From contig NZ_ARYH01000001.1 in NCBI RefSeq assembly GCF_000685235.1, positions 1,178,001 to 1,242,000 of the forward strand: a DNA stretch of 64,000 nt. Direction: 5' to 3'. The DNA comes from Hyphomonas adhaerens MHS-3. GTDB lineage: Bacteria; Pseudomonadota; Alphaproteobacteria; Caulobacterales; Hyphomonadaceae. The notes beneath the pieces are model-generated. The model was given only the letters and a program-made list of their open reading frames with translations, had not been told where the DNA came from and did no database searches. Numbering within the stretch: the stretch's first letter is position 1; each line of letters begins with the position of its first letter. Shown one piece after another: positions 1 through 9,279 of the stretch. The position numbers and the translations under genes are program-made.

Positions 1-261
1 CGCCGCCGGACATTGCGCAAGGGCCGGATTCTCATCAATGAGCTGCAAAGTTCGTTCGATGTGCTCGTCCGGGATTTCTCGGAAGAGGGGATGCAGCTGA
101 AGCTCTGGGAAGCCTGGGCGGTGCCGGAGACGTTCGATCTGGAACTGCTGTCGCGCTACGGCCACATCGAGGCGATCTACCATTGCGAACGGCGCTGGCA
201 GCATGGCCTGATGGTCGGGGCGCATATCATCGCCGACAAACCCGCCGAGTCGTCGCCCTAG
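1..261 (+). CDS. PilZ-domain-like protein, C-terminal part (cut by window start)
   Basis: The reading frame is open from base 1 and begins with an Arg-rich stretch (RRRTLRKGR), followed by a short beta-rich segment with a 'VRDFSEEGMQLKL' element. This looks like a PilZ domain: an RxxxR motif followed by a (D/N)xSxxG-type motif, here DFSEEG. PilZ domains usually bind cyclic di-GMP and act as cytoplasmic effectors. The in-frame TTG at 13 is unlikely to be the true start because the Arg motif lies before it, so the gene probably begins upstream of the window. The family call rests on two short motifs only. Confidence 0.6.
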   Translation, partial: RRRTLRKGRILINELQSSFDVLVRDFSEEGMQLKLWEAWAVPETFDLELLSRYGHIEAIYHCERRWQHGLMVGAHIIADKPAESSP

Positions 262-387
262 GCCGCGTTCGCGCAGATCAAGACTTATTCTTTCATCCAT
301 TTAGCTCGTCCGGGGACGGACAATTGCCGAGCGATGGGGCATGTTGATGGCCATGTTTCAGAAAGCCGTCAGCTGAGCCCCAAATGA

Positions 388-417
388 AAAGCCCGCCGGA
401 TCGCTCCGGCGGGCTTT
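388..417 (-). terminator. intrinsic terminator of dnaK
   Basis: A perfect 13-bp stem (388-400 with 405-417) closes a TCGC loop. It lies about 23 bp beyond the dnaK stop. On the minus strand the stem ends in a short T-rich tail. Confidence 0.8.
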
Positions 418-439
418 GTCTTTTCCGTCGCTGAACGGA

Positions 440-2353
440 TTACTTTTTGTCGGCGTCGTCGACTTCTTCGAAGTCGGCATCGACCACGTCGTCACCGCTA
501 TCGTCAGCGGCGGCATCGGACGCCGCGTCAGCGTGGGCCGTGGCCTCCTGCTGGCTGGCATAGATGGCTTCGCCGAGTTTCATGGCGGCCGACATCAGGG
601 CCTGATGCTTGGCCTGGATGTCTGCGAGGTTGTCCGTTTCGCGGGCTTCCTTCAGCTCGCCAACGGCTTTCTCGATTTCGCCTTTGACGTCCTCGGAGAC
701 CTTGTCGCCATGCTCTTCGAGCTGCTTCTCGGTCTGGTGCACCAGCGCTTCGGCATGGTTCTTCGCTTCCACCAGTTCGCGGCGGGCCTTGTCTTCGCCC
801 GCATTGGCTTCGGCGTCGGCCATCATGCCCTTGATGTCGTCTTCCGAGAGACCGCCATCGGCCTGGATGGTGATAACCTGTTCCTTGCCGGTGGCCTTGT
901 CCTTCGCGGACACGGACACGATGCCGTTGGCGTCGATGTCGAAGGTCACTTCGATCTGAGGCACGCCGCGCGGAGCCGGCGGGATGCCTTCGAGGTTGAA
1001 CTGGCCGAGCATCTTGTTGTCGGCGGCCATTTCGCGCTCGCCCTGGAAGACCTTGATCGTCACGGCCGGCTGATTGTCGTCAGCGGTCGAGAAGACCTGG
1101 GACTTCTTGGTCGGGATCGTCGTGTTGCGGTCGATCAGGCGGGTGAACACACCGCCCAGCGTCTCGATGCCGAGCGACAGCGGGGTCACGTCCAGAAGGA
1201 CAACGTCTTTCACGTCGCCCTGCAGCACGCCGCCCTGGATCGCGGCGCCGATGGCAACCACTTCATCCGGGTTCACGCCCTTGTGCGGCTCGCGGCCGAA
1301 GAATTTCTTCACGGCTTCCTGCACGGCCGGCATACGGGTCATGCCGCCGACCAGAACGACTTCGTCGATCTCGGAGGCCGACTTGCCGGCATCCTTGAGG
1401 GCTTTGTCGCACGGCCCGATGGTCCGCTTCACGAGGTCATCGACGAGGCTCTCGAACTTGGCACGGGTCAGTTTGATGTTGAGGTGTTTCGGACCGGATG
1501 CGTCGGCCGTGATGAAGGGCAGGTTCACTTCGTATTGCGAAGCGGACGACAGCTCTTTCTTGGCCTTCTCGGCTTCTTCCTTCAGACGCTGGAGGGCCAG
1601 CTTGTCCGTCTTCAGGTCGATGCCCTGGTCCTTTTTGAACTCTTCGGCGAGGTAATCGACGATGCGAAGGTCGAAGTCTTCACCGCCGAGGAAGGTGTCG
1701 CCGTTCGTGGACAGCACTTCGAACACGCCGTCGCCGATTTCCAGCAGCGAGACGTCGAACGTACCGCCGCCGAGGTCGTAGACCGCGATCGTCTTGTTCT
1801 CGCCCTTGTCCAGACCGTAGGCGAGGGCGGCTGCCGTCGGCTCGTTGATGATGCGCAGCACTTCAAGACCGGCAATCTTGCCGGCGTCTTTCGTGGCCTG
1901 ACGCTGGGCGTCGTTGAAGTAGGCCGGGACCGTGATGACGGCCTGGGTCACTTCGCTGCCCAGATAGGCTTCTGCGGTTTCCTTCATCTTGGTCAGGATG
2001 AAGGCGGAAACTTCCTGCGGGGCGTAGTCCTTGTCACGGCCTTTGACCCAGGCGTCGCCGTTCGGACCTTTGACGATCTCGAAAGGCGAGATGTCCTTGT
2101 CCTTCTGCGCGGTCGGGTCGTCGAACTGACGGCCGATCAGGCGCTTGATGGCGTAGAATGTGAAATCCGGGTTGGTCACGGCCTGGCGGCGGGCCGGCAT
2201 GCCGATCAGGCGTTCGCCGCTTTCGGTGAAGGCAACAACCGACGGGGTCGTGCGCGCGCCTTCTGCATTCTCGATGACCTTTGCCTGGCCGCCTTCCATG
2301 ACGGCAACGCAGGAGTTTGTGGTCCCGAGGTCGATACCAATAATCTTGCTCAT
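440..2353 (-). CDS. dnaK: Molecular chaperone DnaK (Hsp70)
   Basis: This is the cytoplasmic ATP-dependent chaperone that works with DnaJ and GrpE in protein folding. The 637-residue product has the full Hsp70 layout. It opens with [11 protein letters not shown], then has the phosphate-binding motif [15 protein letters not shown], the adenosine motif region LVGGMTRMP, a substrate-binding domain and a C-terminal helical lid. The acidic tail contains [19 protein letters not shown] ribosome site precedes the ATG at 2353. No dnaJ follows within the window: the gene ends near a strong terminator and faces the PilZ gene. grpE and hrcA lie about 2.5 kb away on the same strand but in a separate operon. 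Confidence 0.98.
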   Translation of the reverse strand: MSKIIGIDLGTTNSCVAVMEGGQAKVIENAEGARTTPSVVAFTESGERLIGMPARRQAVTNPDFTFYAIKRLIGRQFDDPTAQKDKDISPFEIVKGPNGDAWVKGRDKDYAPQEVSAFILTKMKETAEAYLGSEVTQAVITVPAYFNDAQRQATKDAGKIAGLEVLRIINEPTAAALAYGLDKGENKTIAVYDLGGGTFDVSLLEIGDGVFEVLSTNGDTFLGGEDFDLRIVDYLAEEFKKDQGIDLKTDKLALQRLKEEAEKAKKELSSASQYEVNLPFITADASGPKHLNIKLTRAKFESLVDDLVKRTIGPCDKALKDAGKSASEIDEVVLVGGMTRMPAVQEAVKKFFGREPHKGVNPDEVVAIGAAIQGGVLQGDVKDVVLLDVTPLSLGIETLGGVFTRLIDRNTTIPTKKSQVFSTADDNQPAVTIKVFQGEREMAADNKMLGQFNLEGIPPAPRGVPQIEVTFDIDANGIVSVSAKDKATGKEQVITIQADGGLSEDDIKGMMADAEANAGEDKARRELVEAKNHAEALVHQTEKQLEEHGDKVSEDVKGEIEKAVGELKEARETDNLADIQAKHQALMSAAMKLGEAIYASQQEATAHADAASDAAADDSGDDVVDADFEEVDDADKK

Positions 2354-2493
2354 CTTGTGTCTCTCTCTCCTATAGCCGCCACCCGCCCCGTTCGCGCGGT
2401 CTGCTCAGCAGCCCCGCAAGGCAGATGGCTCTGCAAGTGACGTTTTGAGTAGGCGAATGGAGGGTTTGAACCTGTTCGCCTGTTCGGTTTGGG

Positions 2494-2521
2494 ATATGGG
2501 GAAATTTCAACAGGTCACAAG
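2494..2521 (-). promoter_or_regulatory. candidate heat-shock (RpoH/sigma-32) promoter of dnaK
   Basis: Reading the minus strand, CTTGTGA (2521-2515) is followed after 13 bases by CCCCATAT (2501-2494). This fits the sigma-32 pattern of CTTGAAA and CCCCATNT with an 11-15 base spacer. It would give a leader of roughly 130 bases before the dnaK ATG. The match is by eye. Confidence 0.55.
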
Positions 2522-2602
2522 AGGCGTGCGACGCCTTTTCCATGTCTCGCTGCGGATTGCGGCCATAGACCGCGCCTATGGCAGCTTCTTGCAGGATTTA
2601 TT

Positions 2603-2617
2603 TGAGAATCGTTCGCA
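2603..2617. promoter_or_regulatory. Fur-box-like inverted repeat
   Basis: The 15-mer TGAGAATCGTTCGCA is a 7-1-7 imperfect dyad (five of seven positions match) with the general look of a Fur-family operator. It sits between the dnaK promoter and the DUF2061 gene starting at 2727. It could be chance. Confidence 0.25.
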
Positions 2618-2658
2618 TCTACACCATATTGGCAGGAAGAACAGCCCGGATTCATGGG

Positions 2659-2680
2659 CCATAGAGGGTCCATAGAGGGT
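2659..2680. repeat. 11-bp perfect tandem duplication
   Basis: CCATAGAGGGT occurs twice head to tail in the dnaK/DUF2061 intergenic region, about 50 bp before the start codon at 2727. A related GAGGGT follows a few bases later. Confidence 0.7.
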
Positions 2681-2726
2681 CTGTTGAGGGTGTTCTTGAT
2701 GGTCTGAAGCGGGAGTTATCCAACAA

Positions 2727-2930
2727 ATGTCTTTGCAGGTTTTCAAGACAGCGACCTACAGCCTCATGCATCTGATTGTGGCGATGACGGTGGCCTTTCT
2801 CCTGACCGGCAGCTGGCACGCCGCGCTGGCCATCGGCCTGATCGAGCCGCTGGTCCAGACAGCTGCCTACACGCTGCACGAACGCGCCTGGGCCCGGGCC
2901 CGCCTGCCCGCAAGGGCGGCTGCCGGCTGA
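2727..2930 (+). CDS. DUF2061 family small membrane protein
   Basis: The 67-residue product has the typical DUF2061 pattern: KTATYSLMHLIVAMTVAFLL, then TGSWHAALAIGLIEPLVQT, and a terminal segment with an HERAW motif. Two transmembrane segments are visible (about residues 10-28 and 31-48). The family is widespread and of unknown function. The ATG at 2727 gives the usual family length. The gene is monocistronic between dnaK and the OmpA-family gene. Confidence 0.8.
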   Translation: MSLQVFKTATYSLMHLIVAMTVAFLLTGSWHAALAIGLIEPLVQTAAYTLHERAWARARLPARAAAG

Positions 2931-3005
2931 ATGGAACTGGCTTGCGTCTGGCCAGGTGAGGATATGTGCCGCATAGTTCCTCTACGTTAGGTGGGAGGAA
3001 CGTAC

Positions 3006-3992
3006 ATGTTGAAAGTCATCCGCATATTGGCGGCCGTGATCAGTCTTGCGGTCTTGCCGGCGATTGCCGTTGCGCAGGATATCGACGGGGTGGTCGAACA
3101 CCCGATGATCGAACGCTATCCCGGGCAAGTGATCGCCTGGCAACACATTGAAAACTATCAGCCTTACAAGGTCGCGGTCGGGCCGGTGACCGGCTATCGC
3201 CAGATTGGCGACTGGATCGAAACCGAGGGCCGCGTCACCCGGACCTTTTACAAATATGAAGGCGAAGACCGGTCCTATTCCGAGGTCTACAAGAACTATC
3301 TCGATGCGCTGAATGCAGAGGGATTCGAAATTCTCGGTGAGGGGATGTCGGCGGACCGCAAAGGGGCGGCGGTCGGCTCTCGCCAGTGGATGGAGGTGAC
3401 CTTCAAGGAGAACCCGGCCACCAAGCCCGGTGCTGTCGGAACAATGTTTTCCGGAACGTCATCCTCCGGCGGGGCAGGGGCCATTGTGGCCAGCAAACAG
3501 CGCGCTTCCGGTAAGGCTTATGTGGTGATTTATGTCGAACAGCATGCAAGAAACTATGTCGGAACGCTGATCGACATCGTCGAGGTGGAAGCCGCCGAGA
3601 CGGGCCTCGTCGTGGTGGATGCCGAAGCCATGGGCGCCGATATCGAAGAGTATGGCCGCGTCGTTCTGAACGGGATCGTGTTCGATTTCGACAAGGCCAC
3701 GCTGAAGCCGGAATCGAAAGCCGCACTTGATGCCATTGCCGACTATCTGGCCACCCATCCAGACAAGGCGTTTTATGTGGTGGGGCATACCGACTCCAAG
3801 GGCGCCTATGCCTATAACAGCAAGCTGTCGGATGACCGCGCCCGCGCCGTCGCCGATGCGCTGAAGCAGGACTATGACATCGCACCCGACCGGCTGGAGC
3901 CGCACGGCGTCGGCCCCTTGTCGCCGGTATTCTCCAATGCCAGCGATGCCGGACGGGACCAGAACCGGCGGGTCGAGCTGGTAGAGCGTTGA
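3006..3992 (+). CDS. OmpA-family outer-membrane/peptidoglycan-binding protein
   Basis: The product (328 residues from the ATG at 3006) has a signal peptide ending near AIAVAQD, a central domain of about 190 residues and a C-terminal OmpA-like domain. The OmpA domain shows FDFDKATLKPES, VVGHTDSKG and the terminal GRDQNRRVEL, which are the conserved peptidoglycan-contact regions. It probably links the outer membrane to the cell wall. A GTG at 2991 is also in frame, but it lies inside the GTGGGAGG ribosome site that serves the ATG at 3006, so the ATG is preferred. The next gene begins about 30 bases after its stop. Confidence 0.9.
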   Translation: MLKVIRILAAVISLAVLPAIAVAQDIDGVVEHPMIERYPGQVIAWQHIENYQPYKVAVGPVTGYRQIGDWIETEGRVTRTFYKYEGEDRSYSEVYKNYLDALNAEGFEILGEGMSADRKGAAVGSRQWMEVTFKENPATKPGAVGTMFSGTSSSGGAGAIVASKQRASGKAYVVIYVEQHARNYVGTLIDIVEVEAAETGLVVVDAEAMGADIEEYGRVVLNGIVFDFDKATLKPESKAALDAIADYLATHPDKAFYVVGHTDSKGAYAYNSKLSDDRARAVADALKQDYDIAPDRLEPHGVGPLSPVFSNASDAGRDQNRRVELVER

Positions 3993-4018
3993 GGGTGGAT
4001 GACGAAAGAGGCGTGGCG

Positions 4019-4843
4019 ATGCAGCTGGATGTCGTCAGCACGGTGAATGATCCCGGTGTTCCGGGCAAGACAGGTGACGACCGGGCCGGGTTCGATGCGG
4101 CCGCCGGCACGGCCTGGGTGCTGGACGGGGCGACCGATGTGACCGATCTGCGCCCGTTCCCGGCCTGCGAAAGCGGCGCGGCCTGGATCGCCGAAGCGCT
4201 GTCAGACCGGCTGATGCAGGGCCCTGAAGCTGGCGACGCGCCAGAGGCCTATTTCGCCTCCGTGCTGGCCGATGTGCGCCAGCAAGCCGAAGCGGAAACG
4301 CGTATCCCGCTGGACAAATTGCCGGGCGAAGCCCTGCCTATCGCTTCCGGAATCTGGATGTGGCTGCAAGGTGCAGAAGCGGTGTTCGTCTTCATGGGCG
4401 ACTGCATGGCGCTCATCCGGTCCGCGGCGGGCGTTCGCCTGATCGGGCAGGCCGAGAAGGCCGAGGACGAGACCGCCACCGCGCGCCGGATGCTGGCACT
4501 GACGCCTGAAGAGCGTATGGGCTGGCTGCGCCAGGCCCGGCGGATGTCCAATGAAATCGGGACGGCCTTTGGCCTGGGGCCGGATGTTGTCAGCAATCTC
4601 AGGACGGCGCGTCTCGCAATGCGTCCGGGCGATGAGGTCTGCCTGATGAGCGACGGGCTCTACCGGCTGATCTCGCCCTATGCGACGCACACGCTCGAAA
4701 GCCTGATGGCAGACCTGTCGGACAAGGGCCTGCCTGCCCTGATCCGGAGGCTCCGCGATTTCGAGGAGTCCCCGGACGGCGACATCCCCCGCATCAAGCG
4801 CAGGGACGACGCCTCAGCGGTCTACCTGAAAATCGAAGCCTAG
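4019..4843 (+). CDS. PP2C-like serine/threonine phosphatase family protein
   Basis: The product is about 274 residues. It shows features of the PPM/PP2C fold: an N-terminal GDDRAGFD, AWVLDGATD for metal-binding aspartates, GDCMALIR in the middle and CLMSDGLYRL near the end. It probably dephosphorylates Ser/Thr in the cytoplasm; its substrate is not evident. An upstream TTG at 3989 overlaps the previous gene. The ATG at 4019 is preferred because AGAGG lies seven bases before it. The gene ends with a 4-base convergent overlap with grpE. Confidence 0.8.
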   Translation: MQLDVVSTVNDPGVPGKTGDDRAGFDAAAGTAWVLDGATDVTDLRPFPACESGAAWIAEALSDRLMQGPEAGDAPEAYFASVLADVRQQAEAETRIPLDKLPGEALPIASGIWMWLQGAEAVFVFMGDCMALIRSAAGVRLIGQAEKAEDETATARRMLALTPEERMGWLRQARRMSNEIGTAFGLGPDVVSNLRTARLAMRPGDEVCLMSDGLYRLISPYATHTLESLMADLSDKGLPALIRRLRDFEESPDGDIPRIKRRDDASAVYLKIEA

Positions 4844-5400
4844 TTCGTTGAGCCGGCGCTGACGGCGACCATGGCGGCGCGCAGGACGCGGTCGCCGATC
4901 TTCCAGCCGGGCTGGAACACGTCATGGATCGTGCCATTGGCCTGCGGGGAGGGGACGTTTGCCACCGCCTGGTGCAGGTTCGGGTCGAAGGCATCGCCCG
5001 GCATGGCAGCGATCACGGTCACGCCGTTGCGGGCCAGAGCCGTGTGCAGTTCCTTCTCGGTCATCTCGATGCCGCCGAGCAGGTTCTTGCCTGGCTCCGA
5101 CAGGCCGGCCCGGTCGTCATCGGACAGGGCCGACAGGGCGCGGGCGAGATTGTCCGACACGCTCAGCAGTTCAGCGGCAAACTTCTCGATGGCATAGACC
5201 CGTGCATCGGCGACCTCTTTCTGGGCGCGCTTGCGGGTATTGTCGAGATCGGCGAGCGTGCGCAGCAGCTGGCCGCGCATTTCTTCCTTCTCCGCTTCGA
5301 GGCGCAGGATCGTGTCTTCCGGCGTCGCCTCTTCCGGGGCGTCGGTCTCAGGCGTTTCGACAGCTTCGGTGTCTTCAGTCTTCGCTTCGTCGCTCATCAT
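4840..5400 (-). CDS. grpE: GrpE nucleotide exchange factor
   Basis: This is the cochaperone that releases ADP from DnaK. The 186-residue product has an acidic disordered N terminus, a coiled-coil segment (LRLEAEKEEMRGQLLRTLAD) and a C-terminal beta domain with FDPNLHQAV and GWKIGDRVLRAA, as in GrpE. Its ATG overlaps the hrcA stop as ATGA, so the two genes are translationally coupled. A second ATG directly follows the first, and either could be used. Confidence 0.97.
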   Translation of the reverse strand: MMSDEAKTEDTEAVETPETDAPEEATPEDTILRLEAEKEEMRGQLLRTLADLDNTRKRAQKEVADARVYAIEKFAAELLSVSDNLARALSALSDDDRAGLSEPGKNLLGGIEMTEKELHTALARNGVTVIAAMPGDAFDPNLHQAVANVPSPQANGTIHDVFQPGWKIGDRVLRAAMVAVSAGSTN

Positions 5401-6485
5401 TTTCCGTCCTTGGCGCGGCGGCGGGAGAGGATCTCGCCCACGACCTTCGCTGTATAGTCTACCATCGGGATCACTCTTGCATAATTCAGCCGTGTCGGGC
5501 CAATCACGCCAAGTGCCCCAATGACCTGTTTTCCGCCACCCATATAGGGTGCGACGATCACACTTGAACCTGATAACGGGAAAAGCTGGTTTTCGGAGCC
5601 GATGAAGAGTCGCACCCCGCCAGCTTCCCGCGTCGTATCGAGGATATCGAGCACATTCTGCTGGCGTTCCAGCTCATTGAACAGCTGGCGCACCCGGTCG
5701 AGATCCTCGGCGGCCTTGGCATCTTCCAGAAGGTTCGCGCGGCCGCGCACGATCAGCGAACGGCCCCGGCCGGGCGTTTCGCCGCTCCACTGGGCGAGGC
5801 CTTGTTCGACAAGTCCGGCGGCGGTCACGTCCAGCTGCGCCCGGCGGGAGCTCAGCTCGTCGCGGACATCCTGCGCCGCTTCGGCGAGCGTGCGGCCCTT
5901 CATGCGGGTGGAAAGGTAATTGCCCGCTTCGATGAGGGCGGTGGAGGGCAGGCCTTCCGGCACCTGGATGAAGCGGTTTTCCACGTCGCCATCTTCGGTC
6001 AGCAGGATGCAGATGGCATCGCGCGGGCCGAGGGGCAGGAATTCGACATGCCGCACAGCGGCGTCGCGCTTCGGCGAGGACACAAGACCTGCGCCGCCCG
6101 CAAGGCCGGACAGGATGCCTGAGGCTTCGGACAGGACATTCTCGAAATCCGCCCCGGCCGACTTCAGCCGGTCGTCGATGGCTTCCCGGTCCGTCCGGGC
6201 CGGTTCGCCGATCTCCAGGAACCCGTCCACGAACAGGCGCAGGCCCATATGGGTCGGGGCCCGTCCGGCAGAGATGTGCGGCGCGTCCAGCAGGCCCAGC
6301 TCGGTCAGGTCCGCCATGACATTCCGGATCGAGGCGGGGGAGAGGGCAATGCCGCCCTTGGACAGGGTGCGGGAGCCGACGGGTTCTCCGGTCATGAGGT
6401 AGCCCTCGACGATCTCGCGGAATATGTCCCGCGAGCGCTGGTCGAGGCGCTGCATCAGCGATTGGGAGTCCGGATGTGTCTGCAT
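5397..6485 (-). CDS. hrcA: Heat-inducible transcription repressor HrcA
   Basis: HrcA represses heat-shock operons by binding CIRCE elements. The product has the N-terminal winged helix (RSRDIFREIVEGYL, GEPVGSRTLSK, SPASIRNVMADL), the IRNVMADLTELGLL signature and a C-terminal GAF-like region ending DYTAKVVGEILSRR. The ATG at 6485 (MQTHPD) gives 362 residues; an in-frame TTG at 6521 would add 12. I could not find a CIRCE inverted repeat (TTAGCACTC with GAGTGCTAA) before it or anywhere in the window. Confidence 0.96.
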   Translation of the reverse strand: MQTHPDSQSLMQRLDQRSRDIFREIVEGYLMTGEPVGSRTLSKGGIALSPASIRNVMADLTELGLLDAPHISAGRAPTHMGLRLFVDGFLEIGEPARTDREAIDDRLKSAGADFENVLSEASGILSGLAGGAGLVSSPKRDAAVRHVEFLPLGPRDAICILLTEDGDVENRFIQVPEGLPSTALIEAGNYLSTRMKGRTLAEAAQDVRDELSSRRAQLDVTAAGLVEQGLAQWSGETPGRGRSLIVRGRANLLEDAKAAEDLDRVRQLFNELERQQNVLDILDTTREAGGVRLFIGSENQLFPLSGSSVIVAPYMGGGKQVIGALGVIGPTRLNYARVIPMVDYTAKVVGEILSRRRAKDGK

Positions 6486-6527
6486 ACTGAAAGGGATAGG
6501 GGGCCGGTGCCCGGGGTTCAATAGGCC

Positions 6528-7241
6528 TCACACCGTGAGGTTGGTGCCATGGTCGCGGTCCGGGGCGGTCCGCCAGGCGAAATAGGAGTAAATGGACGAG
6601 ATCAGCGCCGCGCCAATGACCAGCACCGGCAGCTGAACGGCCAGCCAGATACCGTTCAGGATAAAGGCGCCGGCAAGGCCCAGCGCCCCGGCGCCCATGT
6701 ACAGGGGGCCGGCGATCCGGTGGGTCTTTTCCCAGGCCGTATCGGAAGACAGCGTCCAGGGAGTCCGGATCCCGAAGAAGAAGCTGGACCGCGTCTTCGG
6801 CAGGTAATTGCCGATAATGATCATCAGCACAGCGGCGCCCGCGATCACCCAGCGCACCATCTGGCCAGACCCGCCGGCGCTGTCGCCGGGATGGAGCATC
6901 TGCAGGGCAGTGCCGCCATGAATGCAGGTCAGCAGCACCATCACCCCCAGCCAGACCGCGACATAGCCGCGGCGGCCTGTCTCGATATTGCCCTTGCGCG
7001 GGTCGATCACCGGCACGGCGGCGAGGAGCAGCCCGACAGCGAGCGTGATGGCCGGCATGATCCAGAGGTAACGCACCGCCCCGGCGCGGTCGGCCCATCG
7101 GTCCGGCGACCCGTCGGCGCCCCAATGCACCGGGAACTCTCCCGTCGCCGGCAGGGCAAAGGTGGCGGCCGCCGAGATCGCTGCGCCTGCAACGACCGCG
7201 CCCGCCGTGATCAACAGGCCATTACGGATAAAGGGTTTCAT
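6528..7241 (-). CDS. SdpI/DUF1648 family integral membrane protein
   Basis: The 237-residue product has six or so hydrophobic segments. An N-terminal DUF1648 motif (FPVHWGADGSPDRWADR) is followed by an SdpI-like C-terminal part with IIIGNYLPKTRSSFFFGIRTPWTLSS and WEKTHRIAGPLYM. In Bacillus, SdpI is immunity protein and signal receptor for the SdpC toxin. No SdpC-like gene is seen here. Its start overlaps the end of the ArsR-type regulator (ATGA), giving the same regulator-immunity order as sdpRI. A role in toxin immunity is only inference. Confidence 0.85.
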   Translation of the reverse strand: MKPFIRNGLLITAGAVVAGAAISAAATFALPATGEFPVHWGADGSPDRWADRAGAVRYLWIMPAITLAVGLLLAAVPVIDPRKGNIETGRRGYVAVWLGVMVLLTCIHGGTALQMLHPGDSAGGSGQMVRWVIAGAAVLMIIIGNYLPKTRSSFFFGIRTPWTLSSDTAWEKTHRIAGPLYMGAGALGLAGAFILNGIWLAVQLPVLVIGAALISSIYSYFAWRTAPDRDHGTNLTV

Positions 7242-7534
7242 TCGGCTGCCTCCTTGATGGGGTCATCACCGTCATCCCGGCCGATCAGGCCGAGCAGGGC
7301 GGTGGCGGCGTCTTCCAGCACGCTGGTATTGATGCGGTAGAGAATCTGGTTGCCCTGCCGTTCGGCCGTAACCAGCTCGGCGTCCTTCAGCACGGCGAGG
7401 TGCCGGCTCATGGTCGGCCAGCTCGTGTCGAACTCGGCAGCGAGGTCCCCGGCAAGCCGCGGGCCCTGGCGCAGGAGCGTCAGGATCTGCCGGCGGGCAG
7501 GATGGGACAGGGCCTTGAAGACGGCGTTTTGCAT
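7238..7534 (-). CDS. ArsR-family (SdpR-like) transcriptional repressor
   Basis: This 98-residue winged-helix protein shows the ArsR layout: FKALSHPARRQILTLL, a recognition helix in SWPTMSRHLAVLKDAELV, and a wing with RQGNQILYRI. There are no vicinal metal-binding Cys residues, so it is not a metal sensor of the classical type and is closer to SdpR. It is translationally coupled to the downstream SdpI-like gene and probably autoregulates it. The message may be nearly leaderless, since no ribosome site precedes the ATG at 7534. Confidence 0.88.
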   Translation of the reverse strand: MQNAVFKALSHPARRQILTLLRQGPRLAGDLAAEFDTSWPTMSRHLAVLKDAELVTAERQGNQILYRINTSVLEDAATALLGLIGRDDGDDPIKEAAE

Positions 7535-7556
7535 TTCTGCTAATTAGTGAAAATGC
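7531..7556. promoter_or_regulatory. candidate operator of the SdpR-like repressor
   Basis: GCATTT (7531-7536) and AAATGC (7551-7556) form a perfect 6-bp inverted repeat around an AT-rich core. It straddles the regulator's start codon, in a position suited to autorepression. Confidence 0.35.
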
Positions 7557-7608
7557 TAAATTGAGTCAAACAGGCATCGCTCTGCGCCAAGGGCGGGTGC
7601 CGGAAAGG

Positions 7609-9279
7609 CTAGTACAGGCCTTCGATTTCACCGTCGGAATTGAGAGAAACGCCCTCGGCCGCCGGGTGCCGGGGCAGGCCGGGCATGGTCATGATGTCTC
7701 CGCAAATGCCGACGACGAAGCCGGCGCCTGCCGACAGGCGTACCTCCCGCAATTGCAGGACATGCTTGTCCGGCGCACCGACCAGTTTCGGATTGTTGGA
7801 GAAGCTGTACTGCGTCTTGGCCATGCAGACCGGCAGGCGGCCATAGCCGGCCTCTTCCATCCGCCGCAGTGCGGCGCGGACATTGTCAGATGCCTCGACC
7901 CGTTCGGCGCGATAGATCTCGCGGGCCACGGTTTCGATCTTTTCCAGCAGGGGCGCTTCATCCCGATAGAGCGGTTTGAACTCGGACGGATGCGTCTCCA
8001 TCGTGTCGATAACTTTCCGCGCCAGGTCTTCCGCGCCGCGGCCGCCTTCGGCCCAGTGCGTGCAGACCGACACTGGCACACCAAGGTCATGGCAATAGGA
8101 TTCGATGGCGGCCAGCTCGCTGGACGTGTCGGAGGTGAACCGGTTGATGGCGACGACAACCGGCACGCCGAATTTCTTCAGGTTCTCGATGTGGCGCCCG
8201 AGATTGCCGAGACCGGCTTCCAGCGCGCCATACCCCACGGAGGCCGATTCCTTGAGCGACAGGCCGCCATGCATTTTCAGGGCACGGACAGTGGCGACAA
8301 CAACGGCGGCCGATGGGGTCAGGCCTGCCTGGCGGCATTTGATGTTGAAGAACTTTTCTGCGCCGAGGTCAGCCCCGAAACCGGCTTCGGTGACGACATA
8401 ATCCGACATCTTCAGCGCGGCCTTCGTCGCTATGACCGAGTTGCAGCCATGCGCGATATTGGCAAACGGTCCGCCATGGATGAGGACGGGATTGTTCTCC
8501 AGCGTCTGCACCAGATTGGGCAGCATGGCGTAACGCAGCAGGGCCATCATGGCGCCGACAGCTCCGATATCCTTTGCGGTGACCGCCACGCGCCCGCGCT
8601 TGTAGCCGATGACGATCCGCTCCAGCCGTTCCTCCAGATCGTGCGCGTCCTTTGCGAGGCAGAGAATGGCCATGATTTCCGATGCGACCGTAATGTCGAA
8701 CCCCGACTCCATCGGGGCGCCATTGCCCGAGCCGCCAAGGCCGGTCACGATCTGGCGCAGATTGCGGTCATTCATGTCCAGCACGCGGCGCCAGGCGACG
8801 CGCGTGGATTCCAGTCCGGACTCCGCACCCCAGTGGAGATGATTGTCGATCATCGCGGCCAGCAGGTTGTGCGCCGACGTGATTGCGTGGAAATCGCCCG
8901 TGAAATGCAGGTTGATGTCTTCCATTGGAACAACTTGTGCCCGGCCGCCGCCCGTTGCGCCGCCTTTCATGCCGAAGCAGGGGCCGAGCGACGGCTCCCG
9001 CAGGCAGAGCAGGGCTTTTTTGTCCAGACGCTTCAGCGCATCGGCCAGGCCGATGGAGGTGGTGGTCTTGCCTTCGCCCGCAGGTGTCGGATTGATCGCC
9101 GTGACGAGGATGAGCTTGCCATCCTTCTTCTGTTTCAGGCTGGCCAGATAGTGGTTGCTGATCTTGGCCTTGTCATAGCCGAATGGAATGAGGTCCTGCG
9201 CGCCGACGCCGAGGCGCTGGCCGACCTGTCCGATAGGCAGTTTCTTTGCGCCACGCGCAATCGTGATGTCGTTGCTCAT
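7609..9279 (-). CDS. fhs: Formate--tetrahydrofolate ligase
   Basis: The enzyme makes 10-formyl-THF from formate, ATP and THF in one-carbon metabolism. The product is 556 residues from the ATG at 9279, the normal family length. It shows the P-loop [18 protein letters not shown], the [19 protein letters not shown] segment, [12 protein letters not shown] and the C-terminal [17 protein letters not shown]. An open frame extends well upstream of 9279, but it runs into the divergent rph gene and is not coding. It separates hrcA from rph, which are often neighbours in this class. Confidence 0.97.
   Translation of the reverse strand: MSNDITIARGAKKLPIGQVGQRLGVGAQDLIPFGYDKAKISNHYLASLKQKKDGKLILVTAINPTPAGEGKTTTSIGLADALKRLDKKALLCLREPSLGPCFGMKGGATGGGRAQVVPMEDINLHFTGDFHAITSAHNLLAAMIDNHLHWGAESGLESTRVAWRRVLDMNDRNLRQIVTGLGGSGNGAPMESGFDITVASEIMAILCLAKDAHDLEERLERIVIGYKRGRVAVTAKDIGAVGAMMALLRYAMLPNLVQTLENNPVLIHGGPFANIAHGCNSVIATKAALKMSDYVVTEAGFGADLGAEKFFNIKCRQAGLTPSAAVVVATVRALKMHGGLSLKESASVGYGALEAGLGNLGRHIENLKKFGVPVVVAINRFTSDTSSELAAIESYCHDLGVPVSVCTHWAEGGRGAEDLARKVIDTMETHPSEFKPLYRDEAPLLEKIETVAREIYRAERVEASDNVRAALRRMEEAGYGRLPVCMAKTQYSFSNNPKLVGAPDKHVLQLREVRLSAGAGFVVGICGDIMTMPGLPRHPAAEGVSLNSDGEIEGLY

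Noticed and set aside
416..2440. 674-codon open frame opposite dnaK
   Set aside because: It is the antisense shadow of a highly GC-biased core gene. Its translation is low in complexity and has no start signal or known domain.
2445..2675. Possible 76-residue gene between dnaK and the DUF2061 gene
   Set aside because: It covers the dnaK promoter region, has no ribosome site and has no protein-like features.
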